Positions 35,281 through 44,365 of a stretch of DNA of 64,000 nucleotides are shown here, piece after piece. How positions within the stretch are numbered: the first letter of the stretch is position 1; every line of letters starts with the position of its first letter. A program made the translations under genes and the position numbers. The stretch lies in the NCBI GenBank assembly GCA_026707945.1, contig JAPOVV010000110.1, forward strand, positions 417,535-481,534, read 5' to 3'. The DNA is from Gammaproteobacteria bacterium (GTDB lineage Bacteria > Pseudomonadota > Gammaproteobacteria > Pseudomonadales > Azotimanducaceae). The notes below the pieces were generated by a model, which had not been told where the DNA came from, ran no database searches, and saw only the letters and a program-made list of their open reading frames with translations.

Positions 35281-36681
35281 ATGCCTCCGCAATCCAATAC
35301 GACCGAGCAGTTCAGGTCGAAAGCGATGAGTGTCTTCGCGGCCAACCAAGTCAAGACCGATCCCGACGATCTTGCGAATTGGGGTACCGACTGGACGAGA
35401 AGCTTTAAGGTCGACCCTCTCGCGATCGTATTTCCGGAATCCGTCGACCAGATCGTTACTCTTGTGAAACTTGCTCCAGAATGGGGCGTCGCGCTTGTGC
35501 CGTCGGGTGGTCGCACTGGGCTTTCTGGTGGAGCCGTGGCGCCAAATCAGGAAATTGTGGTGTCGCTCGACCGCATGAACAAGATCTTGGAGTTCTATGA
35601 AACCGACAAGATCGTGCACTGTCAGGCCGGGTTAGTGACGCAGGCGCTGCAAGATTTCGCAGCCGATCAAGGATTGTTTTATCCGGTTGACTTCTCATCG
35701 TCCGGTTCCAGTCAGATAGGTGGAAACATCGCAACGAACGCAGGCGGCATACGCGTTATCCGCTACGGCTTGACACGTCGGTGGGTAGCTGGTCTCACCG
35801 TAGTCACCGGTACCGGTGAGGTGTTGCGACTTAATCACGGGTTGATCAAGAACGCCACCGGGTACGACTTGCGTCACCTTTTCGTGGGTTCTGAAGGCAC
35901 TCTAGGTATCGTGGTTGAAGCTGAAATGCGTTTATTACCTCAACCTTCAGAACAGCAAGTTATGGTGCTCGCCATTCCGGATTTACACCGTATCTTGGAT
36001 GTGTTGCGTGCATTTCAAGACGCACTTGAACTTTCCGCATTCGAGTTTTTCTCTGAATTAGCTTTGCAGAAGGTGCTAGCCCATCGAGACGTACCACGTC
36101 CTTTTTCGAAGGCAAGTCCTTTCTATGCACTGCTCGAATATGACGCAAACCGTATTGATATTGCTAACGAGACGTTTGAAAGTGTTCTTGAGTCGGGGTG
36201 TGTAGTCGACGGCGTCGTTAGCCAGTCATTGAGCCAAGCATCGGCGCTATGGGAGCTCCGTGAAGGAATCAGCGAATCAATCGCTTCCTTCACGCCGTAC
36301 AAGAATGACATCTCGGTCAGAATTGGCGAAGTTCCCGGATTTTTGGAAGATGTCGAGAGGATCGTCTCCCAACACTATCCTGACTTGGAGGTTGTATGGT
36401 TCGGTCATATCGGTGACGGCAATCTACACCTGAACATCCTTAGGCCAGCTGACGTATCCATTGACGATTTCTATCAACGTTGCCATACCATAAGTCCAGA
36501 GTTGTTCAGTCTCATCCAACATCGACACGGTAGTATCTCTGCCGAACACGGCGTTGGTTTACTTAAACGCGACTTTTTGAACTATTCAAGAAGCGACGAA
36601 GAGATCCAAGCGATGCGGGCACTAAAACGGGTTTTTGACCCGCATGGCATACTAAACCCGAACAAGCTGTTAGCCGCTTAG
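35281..36681 (+). CDS. FAD-linked 2-hydroxyacid dehydrogenase (D-2-hydroxyglutarate/D-lactate dehydrogenase family)
   Basis: 466 residues, related to the flavoprotein at 20987-22366. FAD-binding half with G-G-R-T-G-L-S-G-G and Q-I-G-G-N-I-A-T-N-A-G-G; C-terminal F-G-H-I-G-D-G-N-L-H and S-A-E-H-G-V-G-L-L. It lies 45 bases after pgk on the same strand. Being a neighbour of 3-phosphoglycerate metabolism, it may act as the D-2-hydroxyglutarate dehydrogenase that recycles the by-product of SerA, but no serA is in view. Confidence 0.87.
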   Translation: MPPQSNTTEQFRSKAMSVFAANQVKTDPDDLANWGTDWTRSFKVDPLAIVFPESVDQIVTLVKLAPEWGVALVPSGGRTGLSGGAVAPNQEIVVSLDRMNKILEFYETDKIVHCQAGLVTQALQDFAADQGLFYPVDFSSSGSSQIGGNIATNAGGIRVIRYGLTRRWVAGLTVVTGTGEVLRLNHGLIKNATGYDLRHLFVGSEGTLGIVVEAEMRLLPQPSEQQVMVLAIPDLHRILDVLRAFQDALELSAFEFFSELALQKVLAHRDVPRPFSKASPFYALLEYDANRIDIANETFESVLESGCVVDGVVSQSLSQASALWELREGISESIASFTPYKNDISVRIGEVPGFLEDVERIVSQHYPDLEVVWFGHIGDGNLHLNILRPADVSIDDFYQRCHTISPELFSLIQHRHGSISAEHGVGLLKRDFLNYSRSDEEIQAMRALKRVFDPHGILNPNKLLAA

Positions 36682-36704
36682 CTTGGTCTTGAATAAGACG
36701 TTGA

Positions 36705-37865
36705 TTACCAATTGTTAAACGACCCGTCGCGGCGATGAAATTCGGGAGGCCAACTGTTCAATGGTGCGGGTCGTTCTAACGCCATCGCTTCATCGAATTC
36801 AATACCTAACCCTGGTTCCTCACGCGGAGCTGCGTATCCGTCCTCAAAGTGCAGCTGCTTGGGAAACAAATCCTGAGCATAGGTTCCAGGCGCTCGCGGC
36901 ATCTCCTGTACACCTACGTTGGTACTCGCCATGCAAAGCGCAACACCTGCTGCAGCGCTAACAGGACCAAGCGGATTGTGCGGCACGATGTCAATAAAGT
37001 GGGTTTCACACCAATGGGTGATTTTTAACGCTTCCGTCAATCCACCGGCTATGCACAAATCAATTCGAGCGTAGTTAATCAGTTCTTCTTCGATAACTTC
37101 TCGGAATCCCCATTTCGACGACCACTGCTCACCCGCTGCGATCGGTACGCTAACTTGACGTGCCAATGTTCTATACGACGCGGGATTCTCTGATCTCAAC
37201 GGATCTTCGATGAAGAACATGTTGAACGGTTCAAGCGCTTTACAGAGTGCGACCGTATTCGCCATATCTAGACGTGTATGCACGTCGATACACAAGTTAA
37301 CACCGTCACCAACCGCTTCTCTTATGTCTGAAATCAACTTGACCGCACGAGGTATCGCCTCTCGAGGTTCAAATAGTGTCCCTCGCTCATTGGTTTCAGT
37401 CACGTCCGCCGGCAAATCAAAACGGGCGAATTTCCAGCCTTTCTCTGTGGTTTCCTTACAACTCTCAACCGTATCGCTCAGACTCGCCCCACGGTTGTGT
37501 GGATAACAAACAACTTTATCCCGAACAGGACCGCCTAGCAGTCGGTAAACAGGAAGATCTAACGCCTTCCCCTTGATATCCCATAGAGCAATATCAATCG
37601 CGCTGATGGCGCAGGAATAGACTCTATCCGCAGGGAAGAACGAACGTCGAAACAAACGTTGCCATAGCCGTTCGGTCGCGAGTGGATCTTCACCGATACA
37701 AAGATCGCCCAGATGTTGGATTGCTTGCTGAATCGCAGCGCCCCAATGACCAATGCCGACTTCGCCTAGACCTGAGATTCCATTGTCGGTCTCGACTTTG
37801 ACGATGAAGTACTTCCGTTGTGTCTCGTCAAAGAAAGTGAAAGTCTCAATCGATTCGATCTTCAA
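36705..37865 (-). CDS. Enolase-superfamily sugar-acid dehydratase (mandelate racemase/galactonate dehydratase-like)
   Basis: 386 residues. The capping domain has G-L-G-E-V-G-I-G-H-W-G. Barrel metal ligands are visible: Asp194 in C-I-D-V-H-T-R (with His196, as in galactonate and mannonate dehydratases), Glu220 in F-I-E-D-P and Glu246 in A-G-E-Q-W. His296 in V-P-H-N-P-L-G fits the catalytic base of the D-galactonate dehydratase type. It should dehydrate an acid sugar to a 2-keto-3-deoxy acid, but the exact sugar cannot be read. 28 bases downstream of the CmcJ-like gene. Confidence 0.88.
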   Translation of the reverse strand: MKIESIETFTFFDETQRKYFIVKVETDNGISGLGEVGIGHWGAAIQQAIQHLGDLCIGEDPLATERLWQRLFRRSFFPADRVYSCAISAIDIALWDIKGKALDLPVYRLLGGPVRDKVVCYPHNRGASLSDTVESCKETTEKGWKFARFDLPADVTETNERGTLFEPREAIPRAVKLISDIREAVGDGVNLCIDVHTRLDMANTVALCKALEPFNMFFIEDPLRSENPASYRTLARQVSVPIAAGEQWSSKWGFREVIEEELINYARIDLCIAGGLTEALKITHWCETHFIDIVPHNPLGPVSAAAGVALCMASTNVGVQEMPRAPGTYAQDLFPKQLHFEDGYAAPREEPGLGIEFDEAMALERPAPLNSWPPEFHRRDGSFNNW

Positions 37866-37893
37866 AGGGCCACTCCGACTCGAATTGTTTTTG

Positions 37894-38865
37894 CTAGTCG
37901 TTTAGTAAGAAAACACCCACCCGGTGTTCGCAACTTTGGCGGTGCTCTACATCGCCATCCGGAAAAGGCTCTTCAAATGCTGAGTGATACGTGTTGTAAA
38001 CCGCTCGACCATCGTCATCTTTGTGATACTCAAATAAGTTCAACACCAAGACTTCGTTCGTCGTCATTCGCGGGTAGTAGTACCAGCGTTGATCTTCGTT
38101 GTAGCGCAAAGACAGCTGATTGGTAACTTGCCCCGACATAGTAAATCCTTTCAAACCAGACGAAACAAGGTCGTCAGGATGAACCGTGCTCGCGTCCAGT
38201 ACTGCCAGAGGTAAGTGTCGCAGAGGCTGGCTCATATGGACAGTACGCCAGAAATTAATCGTCATATATCCCCTTATCTGGTCTAGATCGAATCGACTAC
38301 GCCATCCATGTGCGTGATCTTCATTGCCAAACGCCATTGCGTTTTCTTCGTAGTCATCGGCGGTTCTTCCATAGTCGTTGTGTACAACAAGACCAAAGAA
38401 TGGATTAGGTGTGTTATCCCCGCGCCGCAACAGCATGTTAGGTTGATCTACCTCTATACGCTCCCCAGGTAGCAACGTATTTCTGATGATGTCGTCAATT
38501 TCAGGTAAGTAATGAAGTTCAACTTCGTTTACGGCTGATTCCATTTTCACAGAATGGTCGCCAACGGCATCCGTAGCGCCAAACGCACCTGAATCCCAGT
38601 TTTGTACCTTCGATGCGTGTTGTAACAGAACGAACCCATGTTTCTTAAAGAATCGACTATGAAAATCGGCTTGCCCATCGTCTTCAGACGCCTGCAACAC
38701 CCGCCCATCCAAGATATCAACTCCTGGCGCTTCGCCAAATGGATAGACTCCTGGAGTAGGTTGTTGGCCTTTTACATCGATCACGACCTTTTGATCGCTC
38801 GTGAATTCCGGTTTGAAGAGACCGTTCAACTGTGTTGAAACTGCAGTTAAGTTCTGGGTCACCAT
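37894..38865 (-). CDS. CmcJ/NvfI-like non-heme iron oxygenase
   Basis: 323 residues. The pattern of V-V-H-N-D-Y-G (probable iron-binding His-x-Asp), M-T-I-N-F-W-R-T-V, P-L-A-V-L-D-A-S-T-V, W-Y-Y-Y-P-R-M-T-T-N-E and H-S-A-F-E-E-P matches the CmcJ/NvfI/gibberellin desaturase family of 2-oxoglutarate-dependent enzymes. Members act in specialised metabolism, and most bacterial ones are uncharacterised. TAGGAG precedes the ATG. Probably co-transcribed with the dehydratase gene downstream. Confidence 0.75.
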   Translation of the reverse strand: MVTQNLTAVSTQLNGLFKPEFTSDQKVVIDVKGQQPTPGVYPFGEAPGVDILDGRVLQASEDDGQADFHSRFFKKHGFVLLQHASKVQNWDSGAFGATDAVGDHSVKMESAVNEVELHYLPEIDDIIRNTLLPGERIEVDQPNMLLRRGDNTPNPFFGLVVHNDYGRTADDYEENAMAFGNEDHAHGWRSRFDLDQIRGYMTINFWRTVHMSQPLRHLPLAVLDASTVHPDDLVSSGLKGFTMSGQVTNQLSLRYNEDQRWYYYPRMTTNEVLVLNLFEYHKDDDGRAVYNTYHSAFEEPFPDGDVEHRQSCEHRVGVFLLND

Positions 38866-39089
38866 GGTCGGTTTCTCCTAGCGAAAATCTCTCCAAATCA
38901 TTTACTTGCCCCCAATTTCAACAAGGTGGTAAGGAACCTAGTCGAGGTGCTGACTACAAAGAGTAATCTCGTACATTCATGAATTTAACCCACCAACGCA
39001 AGGTAACCCAAGCGATTTATTTCCGCACTTGACGAGCCTCAACTTAATTGCGGACCCGTTCTACCGCTCGCGGATGTCGGTAGCTTTGG

Positions 39090-40286
39090 TCAAATACGGC
39101 CAACCAACTGAAGGAAATCAACAGCCGACATTACCGGCTTCCCCAGTTCCCGTGCCTTTCTCGTCTTCGATGAAAAGCTCGAAACATCGGCCGCAACAAG
39201 CAAGTCAATTTGTCTTGAAACGCCGCCTTTAACCGAGATTCCCTTTTCTTCAGCCATTTGGATCATGGACCTTCGCTCAAGCATTCCTTGTCCAGAACCG
39301 GTGAAACACACGGTCATTCCTATGAATAAGGCACGAGTCGCATCCTCACGCTCTGGGGGTTCGTACTGTAGTCCTAGATTTGTTGCCATCTTTAGGAGCA
39401 TTTTTTCCTCTGTCGGAGACACGTACTCGTCCCGTACCACAGCCGCATGTGCCCTCTCAAACAGGATTCGATGTTGTTCTTCCGCCTCCCCACGACTTAG
39501 ACCTAGACTTTTTCGAAGCGACTCTAACTCCATCCACTCTGATTCGGTGATCTCGCCATCGTCGAGCGCAAGGTTCAATGCGTACCTATAGTCACGCAAT
39601 GGATCCTGCCAAGGCGATTTAGCTGCTCGAGCGAGATTCGCACCTAATTCCGTGTTCTCGCGTCGCAATGTTCGAATCATCACATCTTCTGAATGAACCG
39701 CGCAACGAACAACTGTGTACTCCTCTAACATCGCTCGAAGCTGAGATTTATCACTAAAAACACGTCTAAGAATCTCAGCAGTTGCTCTAGCGTCAACGAG
39801 AGCACGATGCGCTCCCTCAATTTCGACGCCGAACTCAAGACAAGCCGTCTCCAATTTGAGTCCAGTCAACTGATATGTGCAAATTGGTATACCAGCATCA
39901 AATTCACCGCCTATATGCTGGAATTCATTCCTTAAAAACCTCACGTCAAACGCTTGGTTGTGTGCAACTAAAAAAGAAGAGTTCAGCCGACGTACTATCG
40001 CGGGCGCTATTTCACTAAATGTAGGCGCAGCTTCAAGGATTGCTGCGGTCAATCCGTGAATTTCTGAAACGTCTGCTGCAACATCACGCTCCGGATTTAC
40101 TAGTGTGTCATATTCCTCAACCGTTTCAAGCGTCTCAGGATCTAAAGTTATCGCAGAGATTTCGACTATCCGATCATTATTGCTGAATCCCGTAGTCTCT
40201 ACGTCGAGCACAACCAATGGCATCGGCGCTGAAGTAGATAAACGATTTAGTTTCGAGGTGTGCGTATCTATAGATCGTGAATTCAT
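39090..40286 (-). CDS. DEDDh exonuclease with TerB-like middle region and C-terminal BRCT domain
   Basis: 398 residues; start uncertain, since Met22 (40223) directly precedes the domain. The exonuclease domain has V-L-D-V-E-T-T-G, V-A-H-N-Q-A-F-D and H-R-A-L-V-D-A, the DEDDh set of the DNA polymerase III epsilon family. Residues about 230-310 form a helical region with D-D-G-E-I-T-E-S-E-W, like TerB-type domains. The last 85 residues are a BRCT domain (M-T-V-C-F-T-G-S-G, then V-S-R-Q-I-D-L-L-V-A-A-D). The combination suggests a DNA repair or end-processing nuclease, not the replicative proofreader. Confidence 0.85.
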   Translation of the reverse strand: MNSRSIDTHTSKLNRLSTSAPMPLVVLDVETTGFSNNDRIVEISAITLDPETLETVEEYDTLVNPERDVAADVSEIHGLTAAILEAAPTFSEIAPAIVRRLNSSFLVAHNQAFDVRFLRNEFQHIGGEFDAGIPICTYQLTGLKLETACLEFGVEIEGAHRALVDARATAEILRRVFSDKSQLRAMLEEYTVVRCAVHSEDVMIRTLRRENTELGANLARAAKSPWQDPLRDYRYALNLALDDGEITESEWMELESLRKSLGLSRGEAEEQHRILFERAHAAVVRDEYVSPTEEKMLLKMATNLGLQYEPPEREDATRALFIGMTVCFTGSGQGMLERRSMIQMAEEKGISVKGGVSRQIDLLVAADVSSFSSKTRKARELGKPVMSAVDFLQLVGRI

Positions 40287-40327
40287 TAAGTACCGATGGC
40301 TTATTTACTCTGAACTGTTGATTTTCG

Positions 40328-41068
40328 TTATTGCAACTCGCGTCGAGCGTGAACGGATGTAGCTTCTAGTTTTGTCGCGTGTAGTCGTAACACTTCCGAT
40401 TTACCATAGGCTATAACCTCGCCTCTATAACCTACCAGCGTCAAATCCGGTCGATTCGCTGAGAACACGCCGTTTTCAACGACGCCCGGAATGTTATTAA
40501 GCGTTTGCTCAATGGCTTCAGGATCACTCAGATCCAATCGCTCCACATCAAGTATCAAATTACCGTTGTCAGTTCGAAAGCTCTCTCGTTCCCGAGGTAA
40601 TCCCCCTAATTTCACTATTTGAGCTTCGACATATGCCTTCGCCATGGGGATCACCTCAACCGGTAACGGGAATTCACCCAAGCGTTCGACTACTTTTGAC
40701 TCGTCAACGACGCATACAAAGCTGTCACTAAGCGCTGCTACGATTTTTTCGCGGGTAAGCGCGCCGCCGGCGCCTTTGATCAGCGCACCACAGGCATCGA
40801 CTTCATCGGCGCCGTCAATGTACAAGGCCGCTCGTTCACCGCAATTCGAGTCCAAAACTTCGATTCCGATTTCTTGTAACGCCTCAGTCGATGCATCTGA
40901 ACTGGAATAAGCACCACGCAGACTGAGGCTCTGCTTCTCTACTTCGTCGATGAAGAAATTCACCGTCGAACCTGTCCCTACACCCAATATGTCGTTCGGA
41001 CCTAGCCACGCTCTTGCCAATTCGCAGGCGACTTCGGCTACTTGCTGTTTCAGTTGATCCTGACTCAC
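40328..41068 (-). CDS. rpiA: Ribose-5-phosphate isomerase A
   Basis: 246 residues. G-V-G-T-G-S-T-V-N-F-F near the N-terminus, D-G-A-D-E-V-D and K-G-A-G-G-A-L-T-R-E-K are the RpiA signatures. Interconverts ribose-5- and ribulose-5-phosphate. The C-terminus is about 20 residues longer than in E. coli (after Y-G-K-S-E-V). 24 bases downstream of def. Confidence 0.96.
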   Translation of the reverse strand: MSQDQLKQQVAEVACELARAWLGPNDILGVGTGSTVNFFIDEVEKQSLSLRGAYSSSDASTEALQEIGIEVLDSNCGERAALYIDGADEVDACGALIKGAGGALTREKIVAALSDSFVCVVDESKVVERLGEFPLPVEVIPMAKAYVEAQIVKLGGLPRERESFRTDNGNLILDVERLDLSDPEAIEQTLNNIPGVVENGVFSANRPDLTLVGYRGEVIAYGKSEVLRLHATKLEATSVHARRELQ

Positions 41069-41092
41069 ACGCGATTCCTTAACCGATGAGCT

Positions 41093-41623
41093 CTATTCGG
41101 TTGTTTCGTTGAATTCTGCTTCCGAAACCAGTAAAGCAGGCTCTTTCACACGGTCAATATAGAGCACGCCATCTAAGTGATCGATCTCGTGCTGACAAAC
41201 GGTAGAGAGAAATCCCTCAAATTCCATCGAACGTGGTTTGGCAGCAAGATCCATGAAGTCCAGTCGAATATGTTGAGGTCGCTCTACATATCCCCGCTTT
41301 CCTGGCACCGACAAGCATCCTTCCCAAAATCCTGCTGTCGGTCCGTCCAACACAGTCACTAGAGGATTAATACAGATCGTACGTGCAAGCGCTTGACCAC
41401 CCTCGATATAACCGTTGTCCTCAGGTACGTCGAACAGCACCACTCGAAACTGCTCGCCAATCTGCGGCGCCGCGAGTCCAATTCCTTTAGCCTCCGCAAG
41501 GGTATCAGTCATGTCGCGAACCAAACGACGCATCATGGGCGATCGAATCTGACTTTTGGTGACCTCTTCCGACGGTTCACGCAGACTTGGGGTACCTACT
41601 GTCAGAATCTTTCGAACACTCAT
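41093..41623 (-). CDS. def: Peptide deformylase
   Basis: 176 residues with the three family motifs: G-I-G-L-A-A-P-Q-I-G, E-G-C-L-S-V-P-G and Q-H-E-I-D-H-L-D-G (metal-binding Cys and two His). Removes the formyl group from nascent proteins. Its ATG overlaps the stop of the upstream 5-formyl-THF cyclo-ligase gene (TGATG). Linkage to a formyl-folate gene is functional as well as positional. Confidence 0.97.
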   Translation of the reverse strand: MSVRKILTVGTPSLREPSEEVTKSQIRSPMMRRLVRDMTDTLAEAKGIGLAAPQIGEQFRVVLFDVPEDNGYIEGGQALARTICINPLVTVLDGPTAGFWEGCLSVPGKRGYVERPQHIRLDFMDLAAKPRSMEFEGFLSTVCQHEIDHLDGVLYIDRVKEPALLVSEAEFNETTE

Positions 41624-42207
41624 CAGTTATCCTCGGATTTCAGCATAAGACACGCTTTTGCACGAGGTGAACAGATTCGCCATCCTTGCTCGGTTACGAC
41701 AGCATCCAGTCGACGATCCCATGCGTTCCTTTCAATTGAATCAAGTTTCTGTAACTCGTGACCAATCCCGATCAACAGTGTCTCGTCTCCGTTGAAATAT
41801 CGATCATAGAACCCTTTACCACGCCCTAGACGATCACCTTCGTCCGTGAAGGCAACAAGCGGCACTAACGCGACCGACATCTCAGTTTCTTCAACGAAAT
41901 TCCTCGTCTCCGGTTCCCGGATACCCCATTGATTTTTTAGGAGTGTTTCGGAGGGATCAAACGAAAAGAACTCCATCCCCATGCCTTTGACTCTTGGCGC
42001 AACAAGCTTCATTCCAACTGAATGTAGCTTTTCAATGACTGGACTCAAATCCACTTCACCATCGCTGCAGAAATACACAGCCACACAAGTAGCCGATTCA
42101 AACAGATTCGAACCCAGGAGATTTGCGCTAACAGCTAGCGAATGCTTTTCTTGCTGTTCGAGTGTGAGGCTTCGCCGCGCACTGCGAAGTTCATTTCGCA
42201 AGCTCAC
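41623..42207 (-). CDS. 5-formyltetrahydrofolate cyclo-ligase
   Basis: 194 residues of the YgfA/FthC family: R-L-G-R-G-K-G-F-Y-D-R-Y and P-L-V-A-F-T-D-E-G-D are diagnostic. Converts 5-formyl-THF to 5,10-methenyl-THF using ATP. It follows the 6S RNA gene, as ygfA does in E. coli, so the two are probably co-transcribed. Its link to the glycine cleavage genes close by is consistent with folate one-carbon traffic. Confidence 0.93.
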   Translation of the reverse strand: MSLRNELRSARRSLTLEQQEKHSLAVSANLLGSNLFESATCVAVYFCSDGEVDLSPVIEKLHSVGMKLVAPRVKGMGMEFFSFDPSETLLKNQWGIREPETRNFVEETEMSVALVPLVAFTDEGDRLGRGKGFYDRYFNGDETLLIGIGHELQKLDSIERNAWDRRLDAVVTEQGWRICSPRAKACLMLKSEDN

Positions 42208-42234
42208 GACCTACACATACATTGATCATTGGTC

Positions 42235-42398
42235 ACCGGGATATCACGACTGATCCGATCCTGAACCGATAGGTAACAGGTGGAGAATCCGATCGCGTCA
42301 TTAGGCTTCCCCTAAGGGCATGCACACCGACAAAACCAGCGATTGCTCCGAATTCTTAAATACGGTTCGGTGCTAAACCAGCCGGTGATAACCCCGGT
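42235..42398 (-). ncRNA. ssrS: 6S RNA
   Basis: Lies between zapA and the cyclo-ligase gene, the standard gammaproteobacterial site. On the minus strand the ends pair as a closing stem: ACCGGGGTTATCAC with GTGATATCCCGGT, with one bulged T and one wobble pair. The central part contains GTCGGTGTGCATGCCC and GGGGAAGCCTAATGACGCG, closely matching the conserved E. coli 6S stretch around GCATG and GAAGCCT. An extended -10 (TGCTATACT; TATACT at 42405-42410) sits seven bases before the inferred 5' end. 6S RNA mimics an open promoter and sequesters sigma-70 RNA polymerase. Exact ends are estimates. Confidence 0.9.
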
Positions 42399-42404
42399 AA
42401 AAAA

Positions 42405-42413
42405 AGTATAGCA
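42405..42413 (-). promoter_or_regulatory. ssrS: Extended -10 promoter of 6S RNA
   Basis: Minus-strand TGCTATACT, just upstream of the 6S closing stem. There is no good -35 hexamer 17 bases further up (CAGTAG, within the zapA stop), in line with an extended -10 promoter. Confidence 0.6.
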
Positions 42414-42427
42414 AGCCGCGATGAGAC

Positions 42428-42736
42428 CTACTGATTGGAAAGAGCGTTGTCAATTTCATGGAGCTTGCTTGTCGCGTCTTCGATTCGTCGAATCATCGCT
42501 TGCCTTTCTTGACTAGCTGCACCCACGATGTCGTCACATAAATACTCCAACGTGACTGCGACCAAATGATCAAGCATTGTTTTAGCCGAAATTTGGCCTT
42601 CGCCTAAATCAGCGCGTAGGTCCGCATCGAGCTTTTCCGCCGCTTGAACCAAGATTTTCTCCAAGCTCGGTGCGCAAGTAAGCCCAAATGTTCGACCAAG
42701 TATCGAAAGCTCGACTTGGATTGTTTCCTCAGACAC
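42428..42736 (-). CDS. zapA: Cell division protein ZapA
   Basis: 102 residues. N-terminal V-E-L-S-I-L-G-R-T-F-G-L-T-C and a C-terminal coiled coil match ZapA, which binds and bundles FtsZ at the Z-ring. Its place before 6S RNA is conserved. Nine bases after the small coiled-coil gene, so the two are one unit. Confidence 0.93.
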   Translation of the reverse strand: MSEETIQVELSILGRTFGLTCAPSLEKILVQAAEKLDADLRADLGEGQISAKTMLDHLVAVTLEYLCDDIVGAASQERQAMIRRIEDATSKLHEIDNALSNQ

Positions 42737-42745
42737 CAGACTGTT

Positions 42746-42952
42746 CTAACTGCTCGCTGTAGGGCTTTGAAGTTGCTCAATGAGCGCTTCTATACGATCA
42801 CACGCCGCGTCGCACCTAGCCTTCAAAGCCGCTCGCTCTTTGACCCACTTTGCCTTTTCGTCGACTAGGCGTTGATGTTGTTCTTGCGTTGAGGAAACGC
42901 GATCAGCCAGTTTCTCAATTACTTTCTCTAGTTGAATAAGTTGGTCTTCCAT
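42746..42952 (-). CDS. Small ZapB-like coiled-coil protein (TIGR02449 type)
   Basis: I start at the Met of M-E-D-Q-L-I-Q-L-E (42952), preceded by AGGAG; the longer frame adds 36 unconvincing residues. This gives 68 residues that are almost one coiled coil (heptads of L/I/V with Glu, Arg, Lys), the size of the TIGR02449 family found next to zapA in many Gammaproteobacteria. A ZapB-like role in division is inferred from context. Confidence 0.75.
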   Translation of the reverse strand: MEDQLIQLEKVIEKLADRVSSTQEQHQRLVDEKAKWVKERAALKARCDAACDRIEALIEQLQSPTASS

Positions 42953-43054
42953 CGGCTCCTGGCTCTTTCCGCCTGCTTGGATTGTAATGGTCTCAACATT
43001 AATCGATTGACGATTTGAGTTCGATAATTGCTTCATCGAATATACCAAACGCCG

Positions 43055-44365
43055 ATGCACAACACAGAGCAGAACCGCGAATACCGTCGCAGGCGCCAGA
43101 GGTTCATGGCATCAATCGGACCTGAAAGCGTTGCATTGATATTCGCTACGAGCGAGAAACGTCGTAACGCAGACGTCGATTACCTCTTCCGACCACATAG
43201 CAATTTCGTCTACCTAACAGGTTTCCATGAACCTGACGCCTTACTGGTATTGGCACCAGGCCACCCGAAATTCGAGGAATCTCTGTTCGTACGACCTCGA
43301 GACCTATCTGCAGAACAGTGGAATGGTCGTCGCCTTGGTGCAGAACGAGTCAAAGAGACCCTTGGGATCAACAATGCGTTTACGGTCGAGGAGTTCAAAG
43401 AAGTAATCCCCAACTTACTCGATGGTCGAAACGAACTGCACGTAGATCAGGATTCGGAGACTTCCCACCAGGTCGATGATTGGTTGAAAGGCATGGGAGA
43501 GGCTGGGCTTGAACCGCCACAGATTCGCGCGGAATTAGAGGACACTCTTCACGAGCTTCGCCTTATTAAATCGGAAGCTGAAATAGCCACCATGCAGGAA
43601 GCGGCCAATATTTCTGCAATAGCACATCAGCGCGCTATGCGTTACTGTAGACCGGGAATTTCTGAACTAGCGCTTGAGTCCGAGCTGCAGCACGAATTCG
43701 CATTACATGGAGCGCGATTCACGGCGTATCCATCGATCGTGGCAAGTGGCGCGAATGCATGCATCATGCACTATATCCAAAACGACAGAACCATCGAAGA
43801 TGGCGATCTGGTACTCATCGACGCCGGGTGCGAATATCACTTTTACGCCTCAGATATCACTCGAACCTTTCCGGCGAACGGGCGTTTTACCCCTCCCCAA
43901 CGCGATATTTACGACCTTGTGCTAAGTGCACAACTAGCCGCGATCGATCAAGTCAAAACCGGTCAGCTATTCACCGACCCTCATAAAACATCGACGCGAA
44001 TCCTCGCACAAGGTCTCATTGATCTAGGCGTACTAAATGGTTCCCTTGACGAAATTCTGGAAAACGAGTTAGCGAAACCATTTACAGTACATCGCTGTTC
44101 TCATTTTCTCGGGCTTGACGTCCATGATGTCGGCAAACGTGAAATTGACGGTACTGATCGCGTCCTTGCACCAGGCATGGTATTGACCGTTGAGCCCGGT
44201 TTGTACTTCGGAAACGCTGACACAATGCCGAATCTTGATCCTAGGTGGCACGACATCGGCATCCGAATCGAGGATGACGTGGTCGTGACTGAAAGCGGTA
44301 ACCATGTCTTGTCCTCCGATGCGCCCAAGTCCGCAGATGACGTCGAATCGCTCATGGCGGGTTGA
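43055..44365 (+). CDS. pepP: Xaa-Pro aminopeptidase
   Basis: 436 residues from the ATG at 43055 (a TTG nine codons earlier is less likely). Metal ligands of the pita-bread fold are present: the two Asp of L-I-D-A-G-C-E and A-S-D-I-T-R-T-F, His in H-F-L-G-L-D-V-H-D-V-G, Glu in T-V-E-P-G-L-Y-F and Glu in R-I-E-D-D-V. Removes N-terminal residues before proline. Divergent from the zapA unit and overlapping ubiH, as in E. coli apart from the absence of ygfB. Confidence 0.95.
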   Translation: MHNTEQNREYRRRRQRFMASIGPESVALIFATSEKRRNADVDYLFRPHSNFVYLTGFHEPDALLVLAPGHPKFEESLFVRPRDLSAEQWNGRRLGAERVKETLGINNAFTVEEFKEVIPNLLDGRNELHVDQDSETSHQVDDWLKGMGEAGLEPPQIRAELEDTLHELRLIKSEAEIATMQEAANISAIAHQRAMRYCRPGISELALESELQHEFALHGARFTAYPSIVASGANACIMHYIQNDRTIEDGDLVLIDAGCEYHFYASDITRTFPANGRFTPPQRDIYDLVLSAQLAAIDQVKTGQLFTDPHKTSTRILAQGLIDLGVLNGSLDEILENELAKPFTVHRCSHFLGLDVHDVGKREIDGTDRVLAPGMVLTVEPGLYFGNADTMPNLDPRWHDIGIRIEDDVVVTESGNHVLSSDAPKSADDVESLMAG

